DNA from: Planctomycetota bacterium | GTDB taxonomy: Bacteria; Planctomycetota; Planctomycetia; Pirellulales; Lacipirellulaceae | Reading direction: 5' to 3' | DNA: 64,000 nucleotides | Assembly: GCA_013152205.1 (NCBI GenBank) | Contig: JAADGV010000032.1 | Coordinates: forward strand, 88,728 to 152,727 | Shown here: positions 33,918 to 43,820 of the stretch, in pieces | How positions within the stretch are numbered: the stretch's first letter is position 1 | How the letters are laid out: every line of letters begins with the position of its first letter | Notes under the pieces: model-generated | Told to the model about the DNA's origin: nothing | Databases searched by the model: none | What the model saw: the letters and a program-made list of their open reading frames with translations, nothing else | Position numbers and translations under genes: made by a program

Positions 33918-36287
33918 ATGCAATTGATGCTGTTTCGCGCGCAGATTCTTCGTGCCAGCCGACTGGTTGCCGCTATTGTGTTGACCTTCTTGTCCACGGG
34001 AGTTGCTGCCGCTGCCGACCCGGATTTGGGCAATATGATTCCGCAGGGGGGGCAACGCGGCACCGAGGTCGTGGTCCATTTCCACGGTGCAAGGATTGGT
34101 CAAGAGCCACAGGAAGTTGTGTTCTACGAGCCGGGCATCACCGCTTCTGAGATCAAGCCGGTCGACGCCAACCACTTTGAAGCAAAATTGACCATTGCAG
34201 CCGATTGCCGAATTGGAATGCATCCCGTACGGATTCGTACTGCGACAGGACTGACACGGATACGGACATTTCATATCGGCACCCTGAAAGAGATTGTCGA
34301 GGTGGAACCCAACAGCGAGTTTTCTGCGCCCCAGGCGATTGAGCTGGGAGTGACTGTTAGCGGCGTGATTCAATCGGAAGATGTCGACTACTTTGTTGTC
34401 GAGGCTAAGGCTGGAGATCGGATTACGGCCGAGATCGAAGGGCTTCGGTTGGGGCGTACGTTTTTCGACCCGCATATCGCGATTCTGAATAAAGATCGCT
34501 TTGAATTGGCGACCTCCGACGACAGTGCTTTGTTGTTGCAAGACGGCGTTGTGTCGATCATTGCCCCTGAAGATGGCAAGTATATCGTCAGCGCTCGCGA
34601 TAGTTCGTTTGGTGGAAACGGGGCAAGTACCTATCGTTTACACATCGGAAAATACCCACGACCACTTGCCGTTTTGCCCGCTGGAGGCCGTCCAGGAGAG
34701 ACCGTCGACGTGGTTTGGCTGGGAGATGCCGCCGGCGACAAACCTCAGCAAATTGTGGTCCCATCCGACCCGCAGCATAGCTCGGGCCTGATCTACCAAG
34801 ACGAACACGGCGTTGCTCCCTCGCCCAATGTGTTCCGCGTTAACGACCTTGAGAATATCGCCGAGGTTGAGCCAAACAACAATTACGAACAAGCCACCCC
34901 GGCCAAGGCCCCCGCCGCCTTCAACGGAGTGATTGGCGAACCGGGCGATGTCGACCACTTCCGCTTTGCAGCAAAAAAAGGCCAAGTTTTCGACGTCAAC
35001 GTCTATGCTCGCCGCCTACGATCCCCCCTTGATGCACTGGCAAGAATCCGACACGTCGAAGGAAAGTATGCCCAGATCGCAGCAAACGACGACAACGCTG
35101 GAAAGCCCGACAGCTATTTCCGCTTCACTGCCCCGGCGGATGGCGAATACGACATCGAGTTGCACGATCACTTACAGGCCGGCGGACCGAATTTTACTTA
35201 CCGTATTGAAGTCACCCCACCGAAAGCGCAAATCGACGTGCAGATTGCCGAACGTCAGCGCTGGGCGGCAACTAAAATTGAATTGCCCCGAGGCAACCGT
35301 ACCGCAATTCTTGTGAACGCGGCACGACGCGACTTTGGGGGGCCTCTGAATATCGCCCTAGAAAACTTGCCAGCTGGTGTCACCGTCGAGGCCCCAACCA
35401 TGCAGGCCAATCGCGGGCAAGTTCCGGTGATTCTCACCGCCGCAGCAGACGCACCAAATGCGACGAGCTTGCCCGATATTCTCGCCAAACCGGCTGAGGA
35501 AGGAAAAACGGCGGAGAGCAAGTTTTCGCAGCGAACATGGCTAGTCCGTGGGGCCAACAATGTTGAGGTCTGGAGCCACTATGCCGACCGAGCTGCGATT
35601 GCCGTTATGAACGAAGTTCCCTTCAAAATCTCCATCGTACAGCCCAAGGTTCCCCTTGTGCGAGGAGGCTCGATGCAACTGAAGGTTGTTGCCGAGCGAG
35701 CTGAAGGATTTGTCGACCCGATTAGCATCTACATGCTTTACAATCCGCCCGGCGTTTCTTCGTCGAGGTCGATCAACATTGCAAAAGATCAAACCGAGGC
35801 GCTGATTCCACTGACGGCCAATGGTTCAGCAGCTTTGCAGCCTTGGGATATTTGCGTTGAAGGACGTGCGAAAATCAATGGTCGGGTACTGGTGGCTACG
35901 CCACTGGCGAAACTAGATGTCAAAGCTCCGTACATCGGCCTGACGTTTCCTAAGGCGTCCGTCGAAATTGCTCAGGAAGTCGACTACAAGATTGCCGTTG
36001 CCGTGACCACGCCGTTTGAAGGCTCCGCCAAAGTAACCCTAGTGGGTATGCCAGCCGGTGTCACGGCTGAACCAATCGAGATGACCAAAGATACCAAGGA
36101 ACTGCTGTTTCACATCAAGACCACCGATAAATCGCCTCCGGGCAAACATGCGACGCTGCTATGCCAATTCTCGATAACTCAGGATGGCGAACCGATTGCC
36201 CACACCATCGGCACCGGCGTGCTACGCATCGACAAGCCGTTGCCACCCAAAGAAGACAAAAAGGAAAATAAGATCGCACAGAAGTAA
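33918..36287 (+). CDS. Exported PPC-domain repeat protein
   Basis: The 789-residue protein has a signal peptide (LVAAIVLTFLSTGVAAAA). Two pre-peptidase C-terminal (PPC) domains are recognisable by the motif VEPNSEF/VEPNNNYEQATP followed by VDYF or VDHFRF (about residues 135-255 and 310-420). They lie among immunoglobulin-like strands (GGQRGTEVVVHFHGARI at the N-terminus, RGGSMQLKVVAERAEGF and STARPF-like segments later). It ends in a lysine-rich tail (KEDKKENKIAQK). It is probably a secreted or cell-surface protein that binds polymers; no catalytic domain is seen. It is co-transcribed with the DUF1501 gene. Confidence 0.9.
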   Translation: MQLMLFRAQILRASRLVAAIVLTFLSTGVAAAADPDLGNMIPQGGQRGTEVVVHFHGARIGQEPQEVVFYEPGITASEIKPVDANHFEAKLTIAADCRIGMHPVRIRTATGLTRIRTFHIGTLKEIVEVEPNSEFSAPQAIELGVTVSGVIQSEDVDYFVVEAKAGDRITAEIEGLRLGRTFFDPHIAILNKDRFELATSDDSALLLQDGVVSIIAPEDGKYIVSARDSSFGGNGASTYRLHIGKYPRPLAVLPAGGRPGETVDVVWLGDAAGDKPQQIVVPSDPQHSSGLIYQDEHGVAPSPNVFRVNDLENIAEVEPNNNYEQATPAKAPAAFNGVIGEPGDVDHFRFAAKKGQVFDVNVYARRLRSPLDALARIRHVEGKYAQIAANDDNAGKPDSYFRFTAPADGEYDIELHDHLQAGGPNFTYRIEVTPPKAQIDVQIAERQRWAATKIELPRGNRTAILVNAARRDFGGPLNIALENLPAGVTVEAPTMQANRGQVPVILTAAADAPNATSLPDILAKPAEEGKTAESKFSQRTWLVRGANNVEVWSHYADRAAIAVMNEVPFKISIVQPKVPLVRGGSMQLKVVAERAEGFVDPISIYMLYNPPGVSSSRSINIAKDQTEALIPLTANGSAALQPWDICVEGRAKINGRVLVATPLAKLDVKAPYIGLTFPKASVEIAQEVDYKIAVAVTTPFEGSAKVTLVGMPAGVTAEPIEMTKDTKELLFHIKTTDKSPPGKHATLLCQFSITQDGEPIAHTIGTGVLRIDKPLPPKEDKKENKIAQK

Positions 36288-36382
36288 AACCGTCTCTTAT
36301 GCCCAAATCGCCTGTCCGATTCGGCTGGGCGAAAGCTGATCGAATCGAAAGCTTACCGATGTTCACTCTAGGTAAATCAATC

Positions 36383-38827
36383 ATGGCTCATTACTTTCCG
36401 CGTCGCGGCGTCCAATCGTTTTGCTTGGTACTAGCTCTACTAGGTGGGCAAGTGTATGCCGAAGGGCCTGCTTGGACTTCGCTAACGGTATATCCTCCGC
36501 AGATTTCGCTGGCGACGTCAAACGACTATCAAAATATTGTCGTCGTTGCCACACGAGCCGATGGCATCACCGCCGATGTCACGAGCGAAGCTGAGCTGAC
36601 GTTGCCAGAGGGTTCGCCTGCCAAGCTAGAAGGCGCCACACTGCGTCCACAAGCAGATGGCGAAACCAAGCTGGTCGCCAAGTTCGGCGGTTTAGAAACC
36701 TCGGTGGCGGTGGCCGTAGCAAGAGCGACTGAGAAACGGCCCGTAAGCTACATGCTCGACGTGATGCCCGTTTTTACTCGGACCGGATGTAATACGGGTA
36801 GCTGCCATGGTGCGGCAAGCGGTAAGGACGGTTTTCGGATTTCGCTGGTCGGCTCAGACCCAGCGGGCGACTATTTTCGACTCACCCGCGAGCAAGCCAC
36901 CCGGCGAATCAACCTAGCGGTCCCCGTTGACAGTTTGTTGCTCGAAAAAGCATGTGGTGCAGTCACACACACCGGTGGCAAACGACTGGAAACTGGCGGT
37001 AAGTATTACGAGTTCATCCGCCAATGGCTGGCCAATGGGGCGGTTAGCGATACCGATAAAGCACCGAGTGTAGCAAAGCTAGAGATTTATCCGCCCGCAG
37101 CAGTATTAGAAGGCGAAGGCACCAAGCAACAGTTTGTCGCGGTCGCAACCTACTCGGACAATACAACGCGGGATGTTACCGACCTGGCCTTCTTCTCGAC
37201 AAACAACGATAGCTCTGCCCCCATCGATAAAAATGGCCTCGTGACGGCCTCATCGCGAGGTGAGTCTTTCATCATGGCCCGTTTCGACGTTCACACCGTC
37301 GGCAGCCAGGTGCTAACACTTCCTGCTGATCTAAAGTTCACCGCTTCGACAGAGAAGCCTGCCAACTACATCGACGAGTTGGTTGCTGCAAAACTAAATA
37401 AGCTGCGATTAGAGCATAGCCCGATTTGCACCGACGAAGAGTTTTTGCGTCGGGTAACCATCGACATCGTAGGAAAGTTGCCCACCGTCGAGGAGTATCA
37501 CGCCTTTCTTGCTGACAAGGGGGCTGATAAACGGGCTAAAAAGATCGACCAGTTGTTGGCCAAAAAAGAGTTTTCAGAGATCTGGGCCATGAAGTGGGCG
37601 GAACTGCTGATGGTCAAGACCGTGCTAAATCGTGTCGAGTACAAGCCGATGTTCTTGTACGCAAATTGGCTCGCCAACAAAATTGCCAACAATGTGCCTC
37701 TTGATGAAATTGTGCGAGACATTCTTGGCGCAACGGGTGGGACGTTTTCGGTTCCCGCGACCAATTTTTATCAGGGAGAACCGGATACCCAAAAAACCGC
37801 TGAGAATGTTGCCCAGATATTCCTCGGCCTGCGAATTCAGTGTGCCCAATGTCACAACCATCTATTCGACCGTTGGACGATGGACGACTACTACGGCTTC
37901 ACGGCGTTCTTCGCACAGATTGGCCGTAAGAAGGGCGAAGATTATCGCGAAACGATTGTCTTCAACAGCGGCGGTGGCGAAGTCAAACACCCGATTGGTG
38001 GCCGCGTGATGGCGCCGAAATTCCTCGGCGGCGAAGTGCCCGATGTGAAGGGCAAAGACCGTCGTAAAATTGTAGCCGACTGGATTACTTCTCCAGAAAA
38101 CCCTTACTTTGCTCCAAGCGTAGCAAATCGCATCTGGGCGCATTATCTGGGGGTTGGAATCGTCGACCCGGTGGACGATGTGCGAGTCAGCAATCCGTCT
38201 AGCAATCCCGAACTATTCGAGACGCTCGGCAAAAAGCTCATCGAATACAAGTACGACTTCAAGCAGTTGGTGCGTGACATCTGCAATTCAAACACCTATC
38301 AGCGATCGACCGATACCAATGAATCGAATGCAGGCGATTTGAAGAATTTTTCTCACGCTTCCGTACGACGCATTCAGGCCGAAATGTTTTTAGATAGCAT
38401 TAGCCAAATTACCGAAACCAAGGACAAGTTTCGCGGCTTGCCACTCGGCGCTCGAGCAATTCACATTGCCGATGGTAAAACGAGTACCTATTTCTTGACT
38501 ACCTTTGGCCGTGCAAAACGCGATACGGTCTGCTCCTGCGAAGTCGACACTCAGCCAACGCTTTCCCAGGCTTTGCATCTGGTGAATGGTAATGCGGTGG
38601 GTGGCAAGATTAGCCAGGGGAAGGTGATCGAGAAACTGTTAGACGCCGGAAAAACGCCCTCCGAAGTGCTCGACGAAATTACCATTCGCAGCCTTTGCCG
38701 TATGCCTACCGAAGATGAACGTACGAAAATTTTGGCGTTGGTCGGCGAAGCTGAACGCCCCGTCGCTGAGTTACAAGACGCCTATTGGGCGCTGCTCAAC
38801 TCCCGAGAATTTTTGTTCAACCACTAG
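36383..38827 (+). CDS. DUF1549/DUF1553 protein with haem motifs and BIG2 domains
   Basis: The 814-residue protein is read from the ATG at 36383, which gives a clean signal peptide (MAHYFPRRGVQSFCLVLALL); the frame is open to 36299. Residues about 25-110 and 225-300 are bacterial Ig-like (BIG2) domains. Between them is a CX4CH motif, CNTGSCH (about 130). DUF1549 follows (TDEEFLRRVTIDIVGKLPT) with CAQCHNHLFDRWT, a CXXCH haem site. DUF1553 covers the C-terminal half (TNTYQRSTDTNESN). These planctomycete proteins are exported and may carry haem. The gene ends 120 bases before the WD40-cytochrome gene. Confidence 0.93.
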   Translation: MAHYFPRRGVQSFCLVLALLGGQVYAEGPAWTSLTVYPPQISLATSNDYQNIVVVATRADGITADVTSEAELTLPEGSPAKLEGATLRPQADGETKLVAKFGGLETSVAVAVARATEKRPVSYMLDVMPVFTRTGCNTGSCHGAASGKDGFRISLVGSDPAGDYFRLTREQATRRINLAVPVDSLLLEKACGAVTHTGGKRLETGGKYYEFIRQWLANGAVSDTDKAPSVAKLEIYPPAAVLEGEGTKQQFVAVATYSDNTTRDVTDLAFFSTNNDSSAPIDKNGLVTASSRGESFIMARFDVHTVGSQVLTLPADLKFTASTEKPANYIDELVAAKLNKLRLEHSPICTDEEFLRRVTIDIVGKLPTVEEYHAFLADKGADKRAKKIDQLLAKKEFSEIWAMKWAELLMVKTVLNRVEYKPMFLYANWLANKIANNVPLDEIVRDILGATGGTFSVPATNFYQGEPDTQKTAENVAQIFLGLRIQCAQCHNHLFDRWTMDDYYGFTAFFAQIGRKKGEDYRETIVFNSGGGEVKHPIGGRVMAPKFLGGEVPDVKGKDRRKIVADWITSPENPYFAPSVANRIWAHYLGVGIVDPVDDVRVSNPSSNPELFETLGKKLIEYKYDFKQLVRDICNSNTYQRSTDTNESNAGDLKNFSHASVRRIQAEMFLDSISQITETKDKFRGLPLGARAIHIADGKTSTYFLTTFGRAKRDTVCSCEVDTQPTLSQALHLVNGNAVGGKISQGKVIEKLLDAGKTPSEVLDEITIRSLCRMPTEDERTKILALVGEAERPVAELQDAYWALLNSREFLFNH

Positions 38828-38947
38828 CAGCTTGGCATTGCGTGTTTTCTCGCAATGTGAGGCCCGCTATTTAACTAATATTGATTCATGGGGCACAATA
38901 TGTGCGCGAATAAAATGGTGACCGTCTCTTTGGATGAAACACTTCAT

Positions 38948-41431
38948 ATGACACGTACTCAACTCTCCAACCACGTCCAAACAACCCTCCACGCCCTTGG
39001 TGGCTTTATTGCCTTGGTCGCGTTTACGCTCCTCTCGGGAGCTGCCTACGCCGAGGATGCGCCCCCAGCGAAGGTTACCTACGACGACCACGTACGGCCC
39101 ATTTTTCGCCAGTACTGCTTGTCTTGTCATGCGGCCGATTCGAAGAAAGGCGACCTCGCGATTGACGCTTTTGCCACCACGTTAGAAGGCGGTGCCAGTG
39201 GCGAGGTAGTCTTTGGCGGTGATTTAGAAAGCTCGCGGCTATGGCTGTTGGTGAACCACGAAGACGAACCGAAAATGCCGCCCGAGGCGGATAAGCTCCC
39301 CGAAGATAAGCTCGCCATCATTCGCAAGTGGATTGAGGGCGGAGCGCTGGAGAATAGCGGCTCGGTGGCTAAGGTAAAGAAAAAGTCGGGCTTGGCAATG
39401 ATGGGCCCCATCAAAACGGGCAAACCAGAAGGCCCGGCTGCGATGCCGGAATCGCTTTTACGCGAACCCGTGGTTTACTCCTCGCGTGCAGCAGCAGTCA
39501 CTTCGTTGGCGGCTAGCCCCTGGGCACCGTTGGTCGCGGTCGCAGGGCAACGCCAAGTCTCTTTCTATCATACGGGCAACGGAAGCTTGCTAGGTGTTGT
39601 GCCGTTTCTAGAACGGAATCCGCAGGTGGTCGCGTTCTCTCGCGATGGCAGCCGCTTGATGATTGCAGGTGGACGTGGCGCAGCGATCGGCCTAGCCTCG
39701 CTCTACGATGTAAAAACGGGCAGCCGACTCATTTCAGCGGGCGACGAATACGACACGGTGCTGGCCGCAGATGTAAACGCCAAGCAAACTCTGTTTGCGT
39801 TGGGCGGACCTCAAAAAGTAGTACGAGTCTACGAAGCGGCCGACAATTCGCTCGCCTTCGAGATTCGCAAGCATACCGATTGGATCACGGCAATTGCATT
39901 CAGCCCCGATGGTGAGTTGCTGTTCACCGCCGACCGTAGTGGTGGGATGTTCCTTTGGGAGGCAGAAACAGGACGCGAAGTAGCGTCGCTCAAGGGACAT
40001 TCGACCGAAGTCACCTCGGTCTCTTGGCGACCTGACTCGCAGGTTGTTGCTACGTCGGGACTCGATGGTACTGTGCGCTTGTGGAACCCCGAAGAAGGCA
40101 AGCAGATCAAGAGTTGGGCAGCCCATGGCGGCGGTGCGACTTCAGTAAGCTTTGCCGCCGACGGGCGTTTGGTTTCCGCCGGACGCGATCGAATTGTTAA
40201 ACTATGGAAGGGAGACGGCGCGCTCGTCAAAAACCTAACGACGTTTGGCGATATTGCACTGTCTGTTTGCGTTACCCACGATGGCAAGCGAGTGGTTGCA
40301 GGTGATTTTTCGGGCGAAGTCCGCCTGCTTGATCTCGAATCGGGGCAACAGGTAGCACTACTCCCGCCGAATCCGCCGACTCTGGCCATGCGAGCGTCTG
40401 CTACTGTTTCGCAACTCGAAGCGGCTATTGCTACCGTCAATACCGCAGCGAATGCAAAACAAGAAGCCGACAAGGCCCTGGCACCCGTTAAAGCAGAAAC
40501 GGGCAAACGCGCAGCCGCTATGGCTGAGATGCAGAAAAAATCGGCCGGAGCCAAAGCCGCACAGGCCGTTGCGGCTAAGGACGCGACCGTCAAACAACAA
40601 ACGGTTGCTGCGACCGGAGAGCAAGTGAAGCAAGCCGCAGCAGCGGTGACGGTCGCCACCACAGCGATGACAGCAGCAGAAGCCGAGCTTTCGCAAGCGC
40701 GTACGGTGGCTGCTTCAGATACCGCAGATGCCGCAGCGTTAGCAGCTGCCACAGCAGCTGAGGCGAAGCTAGCGGCTGCTGCCGAGCAAACCAAGCAGAT
40801 GGCTGCAAGTGCAGCAAAGGCTCAGGCAGCTTTGAAGGCAGCATCGGAGGCGAGCAAAGCAGCCGCCGCTGTTTTGGCTGTGTCCAACGCGACCGTCGTC
40901 GAAGCCGACAAGACAGTTCAGGCGGCACAGACGGCTGTGACAGAGTACGCTCCTCAGCTAACCGCGGCAGAGCAAAAGGTTGTTGCTGCTGCTCAAGAGT
41001 TGACTAAACAACAAGCGGCAGTCGCAGCCGCGACTCAAGCAGCAACGGCAGCCAAGGCCGAACAGGCAGCGTTTACTGCGGCGGCAGCGAAGTTTGCTGC
41101 CGCGGCCAGCGCTGCCGCAAAAAAGCTGGCTGCCGAGACCGTCCTGTTCACCACCGCTAACGCAGCCAAAGAGAAAGTGACCAGCGAATTTTCAGCTCGA
41201 AAAGCAGCCGCCGACGCAGCTGCGAAAAAACTCACAGCGATTAAAGCGGAGCACGAAAAGCTCGTCGCAGCAATGAACGAATCTCAAACACTCGCAAGTC
41301 AAAAGACCGAAGTAGCCAAGGCCGCTGAACTAGCTCGCCTTCGCGCCGAGGCAGTCGCCACACGGACAAAGGCGGACAAAGAGATGTTTGAGGAATCGCA
41401 GGCCGTGCGGGCGAAGTATAACGGCAAGTAG
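38948..41431 (+). CDS. Cytochrome c / WD40 protein with long alanine-rich coiled coil
   Basis: The 827-residue protein begins at the ATG at 38948, with a signal peptide (LGGFIALVAFTLLSGAAYA). Residues about 35-130 are a planctomycete cytochrome c domain with the haem motif CLSCH and EPKMPPEADKLP supplying the distal Met. Residues about 170-475 are a WD40 propeller (WITAIAFSPDGELLFTADRSG, TSVSWRPDSQVVATSGLDG, WNPEEGKQIKSWAAHGG). Residues about 490-820 are an alanine-, lysine- and glutamate-rich helical coiled coil without proline breaks. This tail is an unusual addition to the cytochrome/WD40 fusion. The upstream genes (DUF1549, PPC, DUF1501) probably belong to the same system. Confidence 0.9.
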   Translation: MTRTQLSNHVQTTLHALGGFIALVAFTLLSGAAYAEDAPPAKVTYDDHVRPIFRQYCLSCHAADSKKGDLAIDAFATTLEGGASGEVVFGGDLESSRLWLLVNHEDEPKMPPEADKLPEDKLAIIRKWIEGGALENSGSVAKVKKKSGLAMMGPIKTGKPEGPAAMPESLLREPVVYSSRAAAVTSLAASPWAPLVAVAGQRQVSFYHTGNGSLLGVVPFLERNPQVVAFSRDGSRLMIAGGRGAAIGLASLYDVKTGSRLISAGDEYDTVLAADVNAKQTLFALGGPQKVVRVYEAADNSLAFEIRKHTDWITAIAFSPDGELLFTADRSGGMFLWEAETGREVASLKGHSTEVTSVSWRPDSQVVATSGLDGTVRLWNPEEGKQIKSWAAHGGGATSVSFAADGRLVSAGRDRIVKLWKGDGALVKNLTTFGDIALSVCVTHDGKRVVAGDFSGEVRLLDLESGQQVALLPPNPPTLAMRASATVSQLEAAIATVNTAANAKQEADKALAPVKAETGKRAAAMAEMQKKSAGAKAAQAVAAKDATVKQQTVAATGEQVKQAAAAVTVATTAMTAAEAELSQARTVAASDTADAAALAAATAAEAKLAAAAEQTKQMAASAAKAQAALKAASEASKAAAAVLAVSNATVVEADKTVQAAQTAVTEYAPQLTAAEQKVVAAAQELTKQQAAVAAATQAATAAKAEQAAFTAAAAKFAAAASAAAKKLAAETVLFTTANAAKEKVTSEFSARKAAADAAAKKLTAIKAEHEKLVAAMNESQTLASQKTEVAKAAELARLRAEAVATRTKADKEMFEESQAVRAKYNGK

Positions 41432-41458
41432 CATTCCGCCCTGCCCTTCCGTGAGAAA

Positions 41459-41481
41459 CCGCGGCTTCCGCTCGCGGCTAG
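41459..41481 (+). repeat. Dispersed repeat C, single arm
   Basis: CCGCGGCTTCCGCTCGCGGC is nearly the same as the right arm at 32163-32185; it lies 27 bases after the WD40 gene stop. Confidence 0.65.
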
Positions 41482-41504
41482 TATGTCGCATGAGTTTTCG
41501 ATTT

Positions 41505-43820
41505 CTATGGCCGTGGCGGGCCTTCATAGGGCTTGGCGCCTTTCTGACCTCCGCGACTTGGCGGTACGGTCAGCAGTTGTTTGTCGGTGACTGTGGGTGG
41601 TTGGATCATGCCGTAGTAGCGTCCCATCCAGTAGTCCTCTAACCATCCCACCGGTGGATACACGCTACGTCCCCCGCCGCCACCATCGTAGTTGAGTGCG
41701 AAGCGGCTTTCCCACTTGCTCGCCTGTTCGCGAGGTGAGATAGCGCGGGTGCCTTTTGTGTAGGGCGTGTAGCCCGGTTCAACGCCGAGGTCGGAACGGT
41801 GAGAATTGTGGTAGGAGTAATTCACCGTGTCGAGCGACCATTCGCGCAGATGCTGAACACCCTCGGCCGCCTCGCAGTCGTTGCCGGTGAGACCGCCATA
41901 AATAAAGTTGAAGAAGGGGATTTTTTGTATTCGCAATACTTCCCAATGGCGTTGCAAGGCGCGGAGATAAATGCCCCGAAGATACGGATCGTCGCAATAG
42001 ACGATGAGTGGGTGAAGAGCGCGAAAGGCGAGTTCGTCGTCCCACGGCACGACATCCTCGGGTGGGAACGTGATTTTCTGACGCACTGTGAACGTATGAT
42101 ACTTCCATTTTAGCAACTGATTGAGCCCGTCCCGGTAGATGGGATTGCCCGTGAGTGCATGGGCGGTCCACATGTAGCTTTGCGCTTCCATCCCGTTGAG
42201 GCCACGAGATGCGTAGCCGTAGGGTTGCAGAAGATATTCTGGATCCCAACGCCCCCAGCGAGTCGGTTGTCCATCCATGTCACGCAGCACCCAACCGTTG
42301 TCGATAATATGCTTGGCGATGCGTCCGAGAAGGTTGGCAGCTTTTTTCTTCTCGTCGCCCTTGGCAACCAGATCGTGGAAGAGGCTGACTGCGTAGAACT
42401 GGGCGTTGACTTCGTCGCTAGAGGTATCGCCCTTCCATTGCCAAAGGCCATCGTCGGTCTCATACCACTTCGCCGGGAGACCGCCGCTGCCACGGGTCGA
42501 ACGCCCTCCCTGATCGACCCCAACGGCCCAAACCGCACGAGCAAAAAAACCATCGGTCCCTGTAATTGTTTGCAACCAACGCATGGCCTCGAAACCATCC
42601 ACGGCTTCGCGCCGTGTGGCTTTGTCGCCGGTGACAGCATACTTAAAACACATGGCTGCAAGGTAGTGGGCGGTGTGCCCGCCATCGTTGTCGCTGATTT
42701 CTCGTAGCCAACCGTTTTCTTGGCCATTCCAATGGAGCATGTGAACAAAGCCAAGCCGCTTGTGGCCCCACTCCTCGACGTTTTGCTCGAAGTAAGCCGC
42801 TTTTTTTCGCAGTGTGTACGGCTCGTATTGGATGACTCCGATGCCTTTGTCGGTCGCAACATAAACCGTTTTGTCGCTGACCGCGATGTCGTGAACATTG
42901 TCGCCGGGCAGCCAATGTTGTGCGCCGAAGTAGTGGTAGTTGTCGCCGGTCTTGCGAATCGCTCCGGTGGTGGTGCCAATCCACAGGTCGCCGGCAAAGC
43001 CTTGGGCCAGACAAGTGGTGTCTTCGTAGGGAAGCCCCTGGTCGCCCGTAAGTTTTGCGAGTGCGGTACCGCTCAGAACGGCGACGCCGCGATCGGTGGT
43101 GATATAGACGCGGCTGCCTAGGGCGAGCATATCGCGAACACTCGTTGATGGCAGCATGCCCCATTCGACATGTTCTTTCTGGAATACTGCGCCTTCTAGG
43201 AGCGCTGGCCCTTGGGGACGCAAAAGATAAAGCGTGTCGTTGTACGAAGCAATGCGGCGTATCGGGCGGATCTGGATGGGATCGGCCAACACTTGCGTAC
43301 CATCGGCCATAATCATCGTGGTGTTTGTTGTGAGCCAACCGGTCTCGGGCTTAATGTTTTTGAACTGCCCGTCTTCGAGACGGTAGATATCCGCATCGGT
43401 TGCGCCGTGAATCGAACCGCGATGAATACAGAGATCGACCATCGGCTTGTCGAACACCTTGGTCGCTTGGTTTTTGTTTAGAACAAAGACGGCATTCGCA
43501 GTGGTTACCCACAGCCGATTGTCGAGTGTGAATAGTCGTTTGATACCGGTCGGTGCGTCGGGAGCCGCTTGTAGTTGCCCTTTGTCGAGCGTGTGTAGCT
43601 TGCCTTCGATAACGGAAAACACCGAACCGTCTGCTACGGCGATTGCCGTGACGGGAGCCGTAGATTCAATCTTCAAAGGAATCTCTTGCAGGAAAACTTC
43701 GTCAGGTATCGATGCGAAGAGCGGATTTTCTGGCGGCGAGGTTGTTCGCTCGGCAACGGCAAACGAAGGGATATTCAGTACGGCAAACAAACAGAGGTGA
43801 ACTATAGGGACGCTACGCAT
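41505..43820 (-). CDS. Exported propeller plus alpha/alpha-toroid protein
   Basis: The 771-residue protein has a signal peptide (VPIVHLCLFAVLNIPSFAVA). Residues about 30-345 hold short repeats that resemble two-component-regulator propellers (ITTDRGVAVLSGTALAKLTGD, IGTTTGAIRKTGDNYHYFG, VATDKGIGVIQYEPYTLRKK). Residues about 350-720 are an all-helical domain with conserved aromatic and acidic residues (DNDGGHTAHYLAAMCFKYAV, GFEAMRWLQTITG, AQSYMWTAHALTGNPIYRDG, FFNFIYGGLTGNDCEAAEG) like those of alpha/alpha-toroid glycoside hydrolases or lyases. A glycine-rich loop (YDGGGGGRSVYPP) is near the C-terminus. It may degrade or bind a polysaccharide. The gene converges with the WD40 gene; no regulator is adjacent. 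Confidence 0.88.
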   Translation of the reverse strand: MRSVPIVHLCLFAVLNIPSFAVAERTTSPPENPLFASIPDEVFLQEIPLKIESTAPVTAIAVADGSVFSVIEGKLHTLDKGQLQAAPDAPTGIKRLFTLDNRLWVTTANAVFVLNKNQATKVFDKPMVDLCIHRGSIHGATDADIYRLEDGQFKNIKPETGWLTTNTTMIMADGTQVLADPIQIRPIRRIASYNDTLYLLRPQGPALLEGAVFQKEHVEWGMLPSTSVRDMLALGSRVYITTDRGVAVLSGTALAKLTGDQGLPYEDTTCLAQGFAGDLWIGTTTGAIRKTGDNYHYFGAQHWLPGDNVHDIAVSDKTVYVATDKGIGVIQYEPYTLRKKAAYFEQNVEEWGHKRLGFVHMLHWNGQENGWLREISDNDGGHTAHYLAAMCFKYAVTGDKATRREAVDGFEAMRWLQTITGTDGFFARAVWAVGVDQGGRSTRGSGGLPAKWYETDDGLWQWKGDTSSDEVNAQFYAVSLFHDLVAKGDEKKKAANLLGRIAKHIIDNGWVLRDMDGQPTRWGRWDPEYLLQPYGYASRGLNGMEAQSYMWTAHALTGNPIYRDGLNQLLKWKYHTFTVRQKITFPPEDVVPWDDELAFRALHPLIVYCDDPYLRGIYLRALQRHWEVLRIQKIPFFNFIYGGLTGNDCEAAEGVQHLREWSLDTVNYSYHNSHRSDLGVEPGYTPYTKGTRAISPREQASKWESRFALNYDGGGGGRSVYPPVGWLEDYWMGRYYGMIQPPTVTDKQLLTVPPSRGGQKGAKPYEGPPRP

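Noticed and set aside
40415..41420. Several long minus-strand frames opposite the WD40-cytochrome gene (for example 40794 to 39829)
   Set aside because: They arise from the alanine-rich codon pattern of the true gene on the other strand and have no export signal, motif or ribosome-binding site.
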